Shown: one piece after another, positions 46,805-58,129 of the stretch
Numbering within the stretch: position 1 is the first letter of the stretch
Layout: each line of letters starts with the position of its first letter
Assembly (NCBI RefSeq): GCF_030247195.1
Contig: NC_080670.1
Coordinates: 211,222,546-211,286,545, forward strand
DNA: 64,000 nt
Direction: 5' to 3'
From: Topomyia yanbarensis
Taxonomy: Eukaryota; Arthropoda; Insecta; Diptera; Culicidae
Translations under genes and position numbers: made by a program
The notes under the pieces: model-generated
Seen by the model: only the letters and a program-made list of their open reading frames with translations
The model's database searches: none
What the model was told of the DNA's origin: nothing

Positions 46805-47506
46805 CAAGTGTTTGATTTTTTCCATCAAGTTTTGCAAAGCATTCTTGGTCACTTTGCTCGCCGCAAAACACCAGTTTGCCTTGAACTGCATCTCGCTAAC
46901 AGCTGTCATTCGGGTCTTATTGAGGTTCCGGAATGACAAGATGTCAAATCCGGCTAAAAAAAAAAATCCGAGCGATTGTGTTGCTTAAGGAAAGGCAAAT
47001 TTATGTGCAGCAGTACCCGGACGATTTTCCAGGCTTCCGGCTGCACATAAGTTTCCTGGTTCATGGTCCCAATTGCAATGAAACTGTCGCTCTTCAAACC
47101 ACAGGGACAGATCGCCTGCCACACGAGTATTTTTTGGCGAACTTCATCAGCTTAATGTGTTTAAAAATCTATGCCACCATTCCTCTTCCAGTCGAGGTAT
47201 AATATTCCTGTTCAGGAAACTGTTTAAAGTGTGTCTTGACGTAGGTTTCGTCATCCTGCACTACGCAATCGAAATTCGTCAGCATCTTTATGTATAGCAT
47301 CCATGGTCGTTCTCTGGCCGTCTTGTTTTGTCTTCACGATTTAGAGTCACCACCTTCTTGTAAATCAACTCGTTCTTGAAAGATCTGGTCAGTCTTTTTT
47401 TCATCGTTTTGAGGCCTCCGGCTTACCGGCACTTGACGTGCGAATAGCTCTGATTTTCGCGAGCAAAATGTTGCTTCGATGCCACTTTCACAACTGAAGA
47501 GCAAAT
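46805..47506 (-). pseudogene. Tc1/mariner transposase relic 2
   Basis: The minus-strand frame reads ML TNFDCVVQDDETYVKTHF (first catalytic Asp in DDETYV, about 47268-47238), then QFPEQ. After breaks it gives KSDSFIAIGTMNQETYVQPE (about 47098-47040) and LLHINLPFLKQHN. Across a homopolymer frameshift follows PDLTSCHS (second catalytic Asp, about 46953-46930). The distance between the two Asp residues is about 100 codons, as in mariner enzymes. The third acidic residue and the C-terminus are missing. Clearly related to relic 1 at 43.9 kb. Its 5' side ends at the MITE starting at 47507. Confidence 0.8.
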
Positions 47507-47759
47507 CTTGAGCGTTTTTTCAAAACGTCATATCTGCAATGAGTTACTCTCTTTGTTTACTTTCTCTTCTGTTAATAATTCGGTCACTTTAACATTCATC
47601 CCTCAGCTCTTTGCATAATATGCTAGTTAAAACCACCGTCTTTCGATCTGTACTGTAAAATAAGTGAAAAGTGTTGTAGTGACGCCGTAAAAATCGAAAG
47701 AGAAAGTAAACAGAGAGAGTAACTCATTGCAGATATGACGTTTTGAAAAAACGCTCAAG
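47507..47759. mobile_element. MITE with about 62 bp terminal inverted repeats
   Basis: The left arm starts CTTGAGCGTTTTTTCAAAAC and continues to TTTACTTTCTCTT (47507-47568). The right arm, 47696-47759, is its reverse complement with about two mismatches and ends GTTTTGAAAAAACGCTCAAG. AAAT flanks both sides (47503-47506 and 47760-47763), a possible 4 bp target duplication. The interior is only about 125 bp, with no ORF. It abuts the 5' end of the mariner relic, so it either inserted into that element or marks its boundary. Confidence 0.85.
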
Positions 47760-47763
47760 AAAT

Positions 47764-48285
47764 ATCAAATGCTCCACACATACATCTTTAAAGTGGAGGG
47801 TTGCACCCATGTGTAGGTTTAATGCACAATGAAAAAATGGGCGAAGCTGACCAATTTTCGGTTTTGATGTGTAATGTAATGTACTTACAATCGGATTGAT
47901 CATCTATTTCTCAAGCGCAGGGGCAGTTCTCCATCGCATAAAGCAATGCGTTAACGCCGTAATTGCTAAGGATGCTAATGGTTCGAATTCAGCCAAATGG
48001 GCGGAAATTTTTTTTCTTCGCGGATTTTCATTCCCGAAATTCCCATTGTAAATTTTTCAAAAGGTTTGCTCGATACTGCTGACTTTGCTCACGCTTTTGC
48101 CTTTAAAGCGGTAAATACCCTACGTTTACCAACAGATTGGACCTTTTTTTTAACGCCTACAAAGTAATTTCAAAAATATTTGGAAAAAACGGCAATGGCA
48201 ATTTATCTTGTAGGTGATAACCCGTTTTGTCGACCCATGATGTTTTCTTTAGACTGACAACAGAAACAAACATACAGAATCTTCT
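47764..48285. other. Spacer with SINE-like and TIR-like fragments
   Basis: A B-box-like GGTTCGAATTC occurs near 47981 without a convincing A box. AACCCGTTTTGTCGACCC near 48220-48237 resembles the MITE terminus of the 45/49 kb family. No gene. Confidence 0.3.
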
Positions 48286-48289
48286 ACAC

Positions 48290-48900
48290 GAAGAAAATTA
48301 GTTCAGAAATTCATGAACAAAAAATCACGATTTCGTGAACTGAACGATTTACGGAAATCGTGACGGAATACCTGAAATTATGGATAATAAACCTAGTATT
48401 CATGAAACTATTTGTGTTTACAAAAAACTAAAACTATGTTCATGATTCCAGGAGCTTAGTGGCGATTTTCGTAGTTTCTCATCACGTTACTGTGATATTT
48501 TATTCATTCATGGATTTTACTGGTAGAGTAGGTCGATTTATGTTCTTGATTTCAAGGCTTTGGTCTCGATATTCGTAATTTATATTCACGTTATCGTGAT
48601 ATTTTATTCACGATTTTCGTGTTGGATTTTTTTGGCAAGATAGTGTGGCTTATTTCAGGATCTCAGTCACGATTTCCGTAATTTCTATTCACGTCATCAC
48701 GACATTTTAGTCACAAATAGAGTGATTTGTGGCCATCTTGTCAATACCATGGTCATAATTTTTGATATTTTAGTCATAACAGTATCTATCAGGTTTTTCG
48801 TAATTTAAATGCACGTTATCGTGATATTTTATTCTTGAGCTCACGTTCGAATTTGACACGTGGAATAATGTGACTCATGTTCGTGTTTAATTGCTATCGG
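48290..48900. repeat. Tandem array, about 105-120 bp units
   Basis: The block TTCACGTTATCGTGATATTT then TATTC recurs at about 48480, 48590, 48694 and 48812, each preceded by a 'TCGTAATTTATA'-like word and followed by a variable spacer. That gives four recognisable units. The orientation and unit differ from the arrays at 45.4 and 49.7 kb but share the words CACGA and TCGTGA. Non-coding. Confidence 0.65.
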
Positions 48901-49153
48901 ATTTTTTTACTCGGTTACTCCGTACCAATAAAAGTTGGTAAATAAAAGACTAACTGATACGCGGTATTTTGTTTTATGAACTACATCACGAACACGATTT
49001 ATAGTTCCATAATACATTTTTGGTGCCCAGCGCAGTTTTCGTCTTATGTCTAGACATTGAACATTATCGAATGACTAATGATAAGTCTTAAAAGTTTTCT
49101 TATATCTGCTGCTTGCACCTGTTGCTCGTCGCTGTAGGCTGGACATACCTACA

Positions 49154-49561
49154 GTGAAGACTCGGTTTTATCAGCCCCTTGGTGAATTTTAGGCTGATAA
49201 AACGGGGACATTGACAAAATCCGGATAAATATTTTTCTTTCTTTTTAAGAAACCGAATCTCTTAAAATATTCTTCGTTGGTCCCTTGATATACATAGGCT
49301 CACGACTCTTTCTGTTTATTTAGTTTAAATTCCTCTTAAGGGGGTCTGACAGCGTATAATTTAAAAAAATAGATTTTTATTTTGGCATATTTCGGATCTC
49401 TAAGATAAGAAAAATATGCTCAAGAAAGAATTTACTCGAATTCAACTTGGTTCGGCTGCTAGAGCCCATCAAACTACCAGTTATCAATTTTCATATGATG
49501 CTGACAAAATCGGGCCAAAAAGCTGATAAAATCGGGGGCTGATAAAATCGGGTCTTCACTG
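49154..49561. mobile_element. MITE, about 408 bp, TIR CAGTGAAGACYCG
   Basis: Left CAGTGAAGACTCGGTTTTAT followed by CAGCCCC, and right GGGGCTG followed by ATAAAATCGGGTCTTCACTG: about 27 bp inverted termini. Internal extra copies of the terminal motif (GGCTGATAAAACGGGG at about 49191, AAGCTGATAAAATCGGG at about 49519) make the ends look duplicated. No ORF. It sits between two tandem arrays. Confidence 0.8.
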
Positions 49562-49599
49562 TCTATGATTTTCTCGACAAAACCCAAATTTTGTGAAAT

Positions 49600-50430
49600 A
49601 AATTACATGAAAATTTCAAGACCATATGCAGTTGTATGAAATTGAAAATATGTCTTCATAATATCACAATCACTCAAGATAGCTCGTGAATCATGCACTA
49701 CGAGTCATGAACCAGTTCACAAATCCATGAATTATATTTTATTCACTATTTCACAGGCACGAATGGTCAGTCGTGAAAATTATACTAAGAATCACGAACC
49801 AGTTCACCAACACATGAACGACATTGTATGATTTTGTGAACTATTTCATGGTCAGGTGCGACTATTATTGTAGGAATCATGGAACAGTTCACGTTTGTAT
49901 GAATAAGATTTTATGATTTTGTGAGCTATTTCACAAGCACTAATGGTCAGTCGCTAGGAATCGTAAAATAAATTCACGTATACAAGAATAATATTTTTAG
50001 ATTTTGTAAACTATTACACGAGCACGAATGGGATGTCATGACGATTATACATGAGTTGTTCACGAATACATAAAATTATTTCATAGTTTTGTGAACGATT
50101 TCATGAGCATGGTGACTTGTGACTAAGTCGCTAGAAATCAGGAATCAGTTCACGGATACAATAATAACATTTCGTGAACTATTTCACGAGCACGGATATT
50201 GAATCGTGACTATTATATTATGAATCACGAACTAGATCACGAAGATAGAAAGGATTCATGAATAATGTTCCTGGTTTCGTGAAATAGGTTACGAAAACCA
50301 GATCACGTTAATGATGTAACAAATCATGAATCGGTTCACGTCGCATAGTCGGACTCTGACTAATGTTCCAAAAGCTATGAGTAAAATCACGTTTGGTTTT
50401 AGAAATATCGTTCATAAAGTTGTGAACTAG
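49600..50430. repeat. Tandem array, 'AGTTCACGAACACATGAA' units
   Basis: Eight or so degenerate units of about 85-100 bp with the order CACGAACCAGTTCAC, ACATGAACGACATTGTATGA, TTTTGTGAACTATTTCA, GAGCACGAATGGTCAGTCG. The first part (49600-50005) matches 45350-45720. Later units (50005-50430) are more diverged. Non-coding satellite-like DNA. Confidence 0.75.
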
Positions 50431-52700
50431 TTCACGCACAGCAAATCAATTTGGTAATGATATGGCGGAAACCGCGACTGAAGTTCATAAAACAAAAACA
50501 AATATCTCCACTAATAAAGGTTTATAGGCGTTACTGAATGCAAATGAATGAAATGAACATAATTATAAAACACATGATTTTTGTTCATGGTTCTGTTTTC
50601 GTAACGTAAAACGTGATTGTTCCAGAATTTATGACACTTTATTCACGATTTTGGGAACAATCGTGTATGCTATGAGGATTTATCATTGAATCAACAGAAA
50701 AACTTCAACGTTGATCTTAAATAGAAAGCTTGAAAGTGATGTGCTGCACAAAACATTGAATCTTTTAGTTGAGAAAGCTAGAAAAGTGACAAATATTCCC
50801 ACATACATTTTCTATTAAATCCACTCCGGCACATACGCTTTTATGAACCGATCATTTAGTTAAACTACAAAACGTTTCACAGCAAACTCCTTACCGCTTA
50901 ATCCTGTCCGGCTTAACCGTTTTCGTCGTTCGTTGGTAGATCATTTTTGGCATTATACAACGCTCCTCTAACTTTGCCAACTTTTCTGCGCTGGCGAAAC
51001 AAACAATTTTGCTAGATAGCAAAAAAAAATAAAAACGAGAGCGGAAAACAATCCTTCCGCCCACGCTGACCGCCTCTAGGTTCGCAACCCTGCGGCTCGG
51101 TTAAGCTAGTTGAGCGAGTGTTTTTGTATGTGTCTGTATTTATGTCACACGATTCGGAAATTGAAGCTGATGCCGATGACGGGCGACACCGCTAAAGAGG
51201 AACGGCCGGTTTACTGTTTTAATTTTAAATTACCGCGCCTCGACGTCTGCCCCAACCGAGCCGCAGAAGAGTTCACCCCGCTTTACGCCCGTCCGTCCGA
51301 GGCGAGGCGTGGCGACGCGACGCACGGTCAAACATGTGTTTTCGATTCTGAGCTTCTCGTGCGCACACACGAATCCAACAACAACAGCAAAAAAAAAGAT
51401 GTTCTGCTGTCACACGTCACTGTGTACATTAGAGGCTATCTGGTTTACCATAAACTGGGACCTGCTACTAAATAGAGTGATTTGTATTTTTTTTCTATTC
51501 TCTTAACACTGCACTGATTCGACGTTGATGGCCGTTTAGCGGATCCTGCCGGAAGTTCACATTTTTATAGTGACCAAACGCCGGATCTGTCGGCACAATT
51601 TAATTCACCACGAGATGTGCGGAACAACAACGTAGAACGCGGCAGGATGACAGCTGTGCCACCGGAAGGTCATCGTCGTCGTCGGTGCATCTGTTGGCCA
51701 TCATTTCTAGTCGCGACCGTCACGCAGAGTCCGGCCATCCGATCATGGAATCGTTTTGGCCGACTGTCAAACTTTTACACTTTGACTTCCCACCGTCGCC
51801 GCACCGCGCCGTTCTGAATATTATGACCAAATTTGGTACAAATTAGTCCGGCTATCGTTGGATAACAGCTGAGTGGATACTTTCGTCGGTAGGTTTTGGT
51901 TACGTTGAACACACGAGACGGCACGGGGCCAGCACGATCGGTTCGCGTGGGGATTTGTAAACAAAAACAAACCGCATTACGAAATGGTGCGGTGGATGGA
52001 CGAACGAACGGACGACCGGTTCCAACGATAGCAAAAGAATCAACTGACGACTGTTTTTGCACCCGCTGGTTCTGGGTTCGCTCCGAGGAAGCTTCTCGCT
52101 CGTCCGAAACAAGGGTGACAGAGATCAACCTGGAGGCGGAGGTGAAGGGCTGCTCGAATGTTTGGGTCTTTTAGGCGGATTTTGATAAATTTGATAGGAA
52201 CGGTACTCGGATGAACGGCATCGGAATGGGGCCAATTTTCGGAGAAAGGACATATGAGGTTGAATGTCACTTGACGCACCCCTCGACCGACGAATGTCGC
52301 CTGCTCTGTGTGACAGTGTCTTCTGTTAACCACAGTACACCCAACGACGCAAACGGCTTCACATTTGTATATCCGAAATAAACATACAGAATGTACACAT
52401 ACACACAGTAGGCCTATTTGGCGATGAGTGCACAGAAGTTAGAGGGGAACAAAACGATCGCCAACCAGGCAGGGGCTAACAGTGTGCTCAATTGCTCACT
52501 GATGAATGCGAGATCTTATTTTCGGAACACCGTGTATCACCCGCTAAGACGGCGTCGCGGCGCGTCGGTGTGAATTGAATAGTTGAGTGGAAGGGTAGGC
52601 CGACGGTAACTAACCTCTTTGAACCTTCTCACCTTCTGTGTCGATTTTCCGACGGTATGGTGGTTAGCGTAGTAAATGATCGCTAGTTTGCCGGTGACAT
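50431..52700. other. Spacer, then GC-rich island (about 51.05-52.6 kb)
   Basis: From about 51050 the DNA becomes GC-rich with many CG dinucleotides, and open frames of 65-121 codons appear on both strands (for example 51110-51475, 51896-52174). None shows a domain or reliable splice pair. It probably represents promoter or 5' UTR/intron regulatory DNA near the exon at 53.2 kb; a coding exon cannot be excluded. Confidence 0.35.
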
Positions 52701-52705
52701 ACATG

Positions 52706-52808
52706 CAGTGCGGTTCGAAATAATAGCAGCGTTAGTATTTTTTCGAGTGTAGTGTATATCACACTAAACTCGAAAAAACAACACCTGCAATTATTTTGAA
52801 CGACACTG
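52706..52808. mobile_element. Palindromic mini-element, 103 bp
   Basis: Left CAGTGCGGTTCGAAATAATA then GCAG...TTTTTTCGAGTGTAGTGT, and right ACACTAAACTCGAAAAAAC...CTGCAATTATTTTGAACGAC then ACTG, pair over almost the whole length, with only a few bases of loop. The CAGTG.CGTTC.AAATAAT.GCAG end is typical of Tc1/pogo-type non-autonomous elements. The flanks (ATG / TATG) do not give a clean TA duplication. Confidence 0.8.
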
Positions 52809-53195
52809 TATGTGAACGGTAGCAGACAGACAAGTAATAGAGACAGATCACTAAATAGGAAAGGTTGCTTCGATCACAAATTTTTCAACCGTCTAGCCAG
52901 AAACGTGAGAAACTTAGGTGACACCCTTCGACAACACGGATCTTGTCGTCTGTGCCGAAACTATTTTTAACTAACTGACAAGAGTGTCGACTGTTTTTGC
53001 GATAATACCGGCAGCTACATGAAAGCAGTTTTTAATAGTAACCATTTTTCAAAAATAGAAAAACTTGGCTTCTACTCAACAATTTTGTGTGACCGGCAAG
53101 GTTGTACCGAAAATAATCCACAAAATCTTCATACACTCATTCAATACAGAAGATTTAAAAACAGTTCAATTACACCGGATTAGCAAAAAACTCAC
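52809..53195. other. Intron-like spacer downstream of the 53.2 kb exon
   Basis: AT-rich after the donor at 53195 on the minus strand. No gene features. Confidence 0.4.
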
Positions 53196-53527
53196 CCTAC
53201 TCCATTCCGGTAGTCACCATTTCTGCTCGTACCGTTGCACCCATTACTGCTACCACTGCTGTACCGATCCCCACCATCACCACCACCGCCACCACAACCA
53301 CCACTGCAACCATTTCCATATTGCTTTCCATAGCTGCAGCCGATGCCCTCGATCGTTGGCCGGTATGCGAGTGGGGTGATGGAACCGAGCTCGTCATCGG
53401 CTTCGTCTCGATACACCGAGTCGATGGTCGAACCTTGCGAGAGTCGCGTCAGATTGCAGTCCTGGTAGTTGCCGCGCAGGGGGCTCGGCAGCAGAAAGCG
53501 CAGCGCGGCCCCGTTGCTGTAGGGCAT
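53196..53527 (-). CDS. Internal exon, Gly/Ser-rich protein of unknown family
   Basis: On the minus strand acceptor TTATCTACCTTCCCTTTCCAG precedes base 53527, and donor GTAGG|GTGAGT follows base 53196. The exon is 332 nt, entered in phase 0 and left in phase 2, and open throughout. It encodes MPYSNGAALRFLLPSPLRG, NYQDCNLTRLSQGSTIDSVY, an acidic RDEADDELGSI, PLAYRPTIEGIG, then a Gly/Cys/Ser-rich tail (about residues 80-110) from GGT/GGC codon runs. Such a composition suggests a cytoplasmic or C-terminal disordered region. I do not recognise the gene. Neighbouring exons were not found, as expected with very long introns. Confidence 0.7.
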
Positions 53528-54880
53528 CTGGAAAGGGAAGGTAGATAAAAGAGTGTGCTTAGTGTGGTGATATATTGAGCGTAGTGATTTGTTTAACGTT
53601 TCTAGAATAATTCGCAGATTTTTCAAAAATGTATAATAAAAATGTATGGTTTGGCAGGCGATTTGGACTTATTGGAGATCGAGGTTTTTGAGTCATTATT
53701 TGTAAAATCAGTAGAATAATCGATAGAGTGTTATTTATAATAGGTCAGTTCTCACAGGTACAGATGAGTGTCCGACGAAAAGCAATAAACAAAATTCCAT
53801 CTTAAACACCTTCACAATAGTAATTTTGAATTAATTATGTTTCATAGTTTCTTTATAATTCATTTCTGGGGAAAAGAAGGCTTTGATCAGCATTTTTTCC
53901 GTACCCAAAAATGTGTTTCCAAGATCAACTTGGAGTTCAATTCTCAAAGGTCTTCGGGTCAAAACATGTAAAAATGCGATATTCGATTGATTGTTACAGC
54001 GATTTCTCCGCCTAATCCAACATTCTTTTTTTTTAAACTATGAATAACAAATTTACTGTTACACTTCATTTTAAAATTAGGCTTTAAAAAATTTCGATCG
54101 CGACAATATACACCATCGAAAAATTCATCTTAGCACGCATTTTCTGAACGAGCATTCCGATTCAACAAATTTGAATGATTATTGACAGTATTAAACATAG
54201 TTGGAAATGCCCTTAACATGAATTTTAAATGTAACATTAAAGTCATCAATTGAAACATTGATTGTTGTAGAAATTCCTCTGTAATACTACCCAGATCGAT
54301 GAGAGTAAAGGAAGCGTTATTTGGATTTAAAATTGGAGGTGGTCATCAACGGCTGTTAAACCGAACAATCTACCACGGAGACAAAGGACACGCCATCTGC
54401 CATAGGCTGGTGTGACTGGAATAGAAGGTTTTTGTATAGGGTGATGAGCCTATTTTCGCAATGTTGCTATTATCACTCTACCCATTTGAAGCCGTTGGTT
54501 AGAGCAGTGTCTGCCATCGTTGTTCAACGTATTGAGTTAAATGGTAGCACAACAATAGGGGCTTTCGATTCGAGTTTTCGTTGCGCTCAAACACGAGAAT
54601 TTCACCGTTTTCAGGGCATTTGTTATTATATTATATTCTTAACGACGAAGCAAAGCTGTCGATACCCATTTGTACGCGTTCAATTGATTGTGGGACGAGT
54701 AATTAATGAATTAGTGACGCACCTTCCTTAAGATGATGAAAATAGGCATTGGAGAAAGCTCCAATCATTTCTTTATTTTGCAATTTATTTCACTTTTTGA
54801 CGAAAGGTACCTGAAGAAGTAAGAAAATTTTCCTATTCTGTTGTTTATAGTGTAACGACATATAATTAGCAAGGGACTGG
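53528..54880. other. Intron-like spacer
   Basis: AT-rich; no TIRs or exons noted. A 99-codon plus frame at 54432-54731 has no motif. Would be the intron upstream of the 53.2 kb exon. Confidence 0.4.
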
Positions 54881-54899
54881 AAGGTGAAGTATTTTTCAA

Positions 54900-55770
54900 A
54901 TATTAAGAGCCATAGTACTCATGGGAGAGCAAGGATTTCAAGTAAGAAAGTTTAGAAAAGCGTGGAGTAGGGTCAATGAACAAGCTTAGAGTTTCCCGGC
55001 TACTTAACTGTTTGTCTTCTGCAGCGCAGGAGTCAGGATCCTTTGGCATTAAATGGGAATCACCTGAGTCTGCGGCATGTCCGGACAAGCGTAAAGTCAA
55101 TTTAATGACTTATGCTGTCGGAGCCGACCTATTCTGTTGAGCAGAACGAGAAATTACGGTTTTTCTCCGATGCGGCATGTCCAGAAACTATATTTGACTT
55201 CTGAGACTTTTTTTCTGATTCCTTTCACAGGACAAACGCCGTTTATGTGCAAAATATCGCCACAAAATCTTACTTTATAAATCTAGATGACATTTTTTGT
55301 TGTTTCCTAAGCCTTGACATCTACAACACTGAATCAGATTTTGAATAGAGCACTACCCACCACCTCCATAGCTTGTAGTGTTCCCAATTTACCCGCACAT
55401 CGAACACAAAACGTGCCTTTTCTACTGCTTTCAAATTATCATCACGGTTAAAATAAATCAAATAGTGCTTCTGCGTAATTTCAGAGCGTTACGACGTTTC
55501 AAGTTTTTTTCCATATTTATCTATTATTTGGAGAAAATCCTTTGGTAAAACTCTTGCGTCGTTGGATGTTTCATTCGAATTTTGACATTGCAGTTTGTAT
55601 TGTAGGCCACCATGAATTGTCTGTCTTGAAGTCATAAGAATGTAATAAATAGTTTCCCGGTAAGATCACATAAAATCCGCTTGTGGCCACCCCATCCATC
55701 CGATGTTCTCGACATTCTCCGTGCCATGCGACTAATCTGAAATGAGGCTTTCACGTCTGGAAAAAATGTA
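54900..55770 (-). pseudogene. Non-LTR retrotransposon ORF1 relic with zinc knuckles
   Basis: Reading the minus strand down from 55770 through frame changes: VKIRMKHPTTQEFYQRIFS (about 55595-55540), IYFNRDDNLKAVEKARFVFD then VRVNWEHYK (about 55460-55375), a zinc-knuckle piece C-RCQGLGNNKKCHL (about 55330-55285), then NGVCPVKG (about 55240-55215) and an open tail at 55100-54903. The block before the knuckles is the 'PRE_C2HC' domain found in Jockey-type ORF1 proteins. Numerous stops; no ORF2 follows. Sits in the presumed intron of the 53.2 kb gene, same strand. Confidence 0.65.
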
Positions 55771-57190
55771 AACAGCCCAGTTCAAAAAGGTTTCAAAATC
55801 GAAGATCATCACTGTTATTAGTGGAAGAGATTGGGGTCTCTTTTCAAAGATATTATGCACAATGCGTGTAATTTTACAAATTTCTACAGCTTCACATTCG
55901 GATCAAACATCGAGTGAGCTGTCCCAAGTAAATAAGTTTTTGGGAATTGTTAGTTTTCGATCATTTTCAAAATTTGACATACGGCTTTGCTGGGAGGTCT
56001 CAGACATGATAAAATATAGTTCGCTAGGCTTACTTTTGAAAAAAAAAATTATTTAACGGAAGATCTATCCAATATTCTAATACTGATCACATATTTCACA
56101 AATTGCACCTTCATAAAGCAATCTAGTCATCACAAAAAACTGATCAGGATAGCTTAAGAAGTATTGAGTAATCAATTTAAGTAGTCCTGAGAAAACTGTC
56201 GCAGTTGAAAAACACTAGGCGGGTTAGAAACTGTCAAAGAACAGGGAGGATCAAACCGGACTAGTTGGAGATTTTTATTGGTTAGCTTCTTTCGGTTCTT
56301 CATTACTACCTTATCTGCATCGTTTGTCTCTGTAAGATACAATATAATTATTATATCTAATATCACCACAATCACTAGTTAATGTCGTCGAAACTCTGCC
56401 AATCATGAATCACTGGTGTTTTTTCTTTCAAATTCTATTTCCATTTTCTATTATGTTTCTTCCGATCACGGGATGATGCAGTAACTTCAACTAATAATTG
56501 TCCTTTGGCCGTTCGATCTTTTGGATTACATTGAGATACGAACCTCAATGCTTTTTTGTTAAAACTTGTTCCAACTTCGCCGATTTCCTGTTTTTGCTCC
56601 ATTCTACAATACATGAAAAAGAAATTAACACAGTATAGTAAATATAAATGTTAATGTAGATAAATATTGGCAACCCAGCATGGTTGAACAGTTTTTGAAT
56701 CATTACTTTTACGATATTACTAGCGCGCTGTAGTTTAGTGAAACGAAGTGGTCAACAAGTTTAAAAAAAACCTGTACAAACATATCTAGTTTTATAGTCG
56801 ATATTTCCGACTGATCCTTGACAGAGTTAGCCATTGGCATCGCCAGGCATTCAATAAATTAAAATGTACAACTTACTACGCCGTGCCCATTCCTCTTACT
56901 GACCAGAATATGAAATGAAATATTCGTACATCGTTTGGTTGAAACTGACATGAGTATTTCATGGGAAAAGCACATTTGCAATATTCCATTAAGTTTGATC
57001 CGTTCCAATTCGTCGCAACACACGAACGTTACATGTGTTCACAGGCAAACAACTGGTCGCAGATGATGTCCCACAAGCACAGAAGTACAGAAGTGGAACG
57101 CATTCTCGACTGCAACCACTCAGATTGCCTATCGGTTGCAGAGAATCTGGAGCGCCGAGCAGCAGACGACAAGCATGACTAACTTGTGAT
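55771..57190. other. Spacer, unassigned repeat-like end
   Basis: AT-rich to about 56900. From 56961 a 73-codon plus frame (ending 57182) contains VERILDCNHSDCLSVAENLE; it could be a transposon ORF end, but I cannot assign it. It directly precedes the duplicated block. Confidence 0.3.
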
Positions 57191-57345
57191 TGGTTAGTTA
57201 GAGCGGAAAGGGCTGAGCGCGGAGAAGTGGGCGAATGGTCTGCTCATGCTGAGCCAAGTGTGACAGAAGAGTGAGTGAATAGACATATGTATGGACTGCC
57301 CATGCCGAGATGGGAGGTTCGTAGCGTAGAATGTTGGTACCTATC

Positions 57346-57900
57346 GCTATGATACCTCGTGGCGTGGCAGAGGAGTATAGGGTGCTAGAGGTGAGCACAC
57401 AAGTAAGCCTCACATGGAGTGTCAGAGCGAGCGTCAGGATGTGACAGAGCGAGCACCCAAGTAAGCCTCATACTGGATGTGTGCATGCGTGAGCGAGAGT
57501 GATTGAGTACATTAAGTACAGCCATCCCCCCAGAAGTAATGCCGGGAGGTAGTTCCTTGGGGAAAGATGGCGAAACCCAATGGAGTTTGGTCGGTTAGGT
57601 AGTATAGTTCTGGTCGAGTCCGACACTCCAGTACACTTCCGTGTGATAGCTTGGCAACTACTAAGCACGTGTACTGGGTCAGTGCGTAAATGCATTCTCC
57701 ATCGTAAAAAAAACACAGAAGTACTGATTACTAATAATATCATAGCGGAACCGATATATCGTCCTGTCCAAAAAACTCGCGGGCGGAGAAAAAGCGACTT
57801 CTAAATAGTAGCCAGCTTTGAATTTCGTAAAAAAATGTATTAGCCATAACTCGTTGTCAATCCTTGAGCTTGTGCGACACCCCTGGTTATCGATCTGGAC
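57346..57900. mobile_element. Segment unique to copy A, repeat-derived
   Basis: Contains an imperfect tandem pair, GAGCACACAAGTAAGCCTCA / GAGCACCCAAGTAAGCCTCA, about 60 bp apart. A long moderately GC-rich part with GGTCGAGTCCGACACTCCAG ends near CTCCATCGTAAAAAAAACAC. The A-rich end suggests a retroposed piece. No protein assigned. Either inserted in A or deleted from B. Confidence 0.45.
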
Positions 57901-58129
57901 TAGCTGAAGTTGCACAGAGAATAAGTAGATAATTATGCTTGGGAGTAGCGAAACATCTTTCAATGTGCAACTCCTGGTAATCCTAAAGTATTGATCAAAA
58001 CCGGCGCCGGCCAGGCCCAAACGTAGATCGCGGAAGAAAAGGGAAGAAATGGGTAGTCCGATACTTGCTTTTGCTAGAGGCCGTATATACTACTGCGCAC
58101 TCCACAGGTATCACAGGAGGAGGATGTTT

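Noticed and set aside
47960..48000. B-box-like GGTTCGAATTC as a third SINE
   Set aside because: No convincing A box at the right distance and no tail.
45350..50430. Arrays considered as CRISPR-like repeats
   Set aside because: Units are 85-120 bp, degenerate, without constant repeat plus unique spacer layout, in eukaryotic DNA.
57180..57760. LTR of a copia/gypsy element
   Set aside because: No TG...CA ends, primer-binding site or polypurine tract could be placed; left as repeat-derived sequence.
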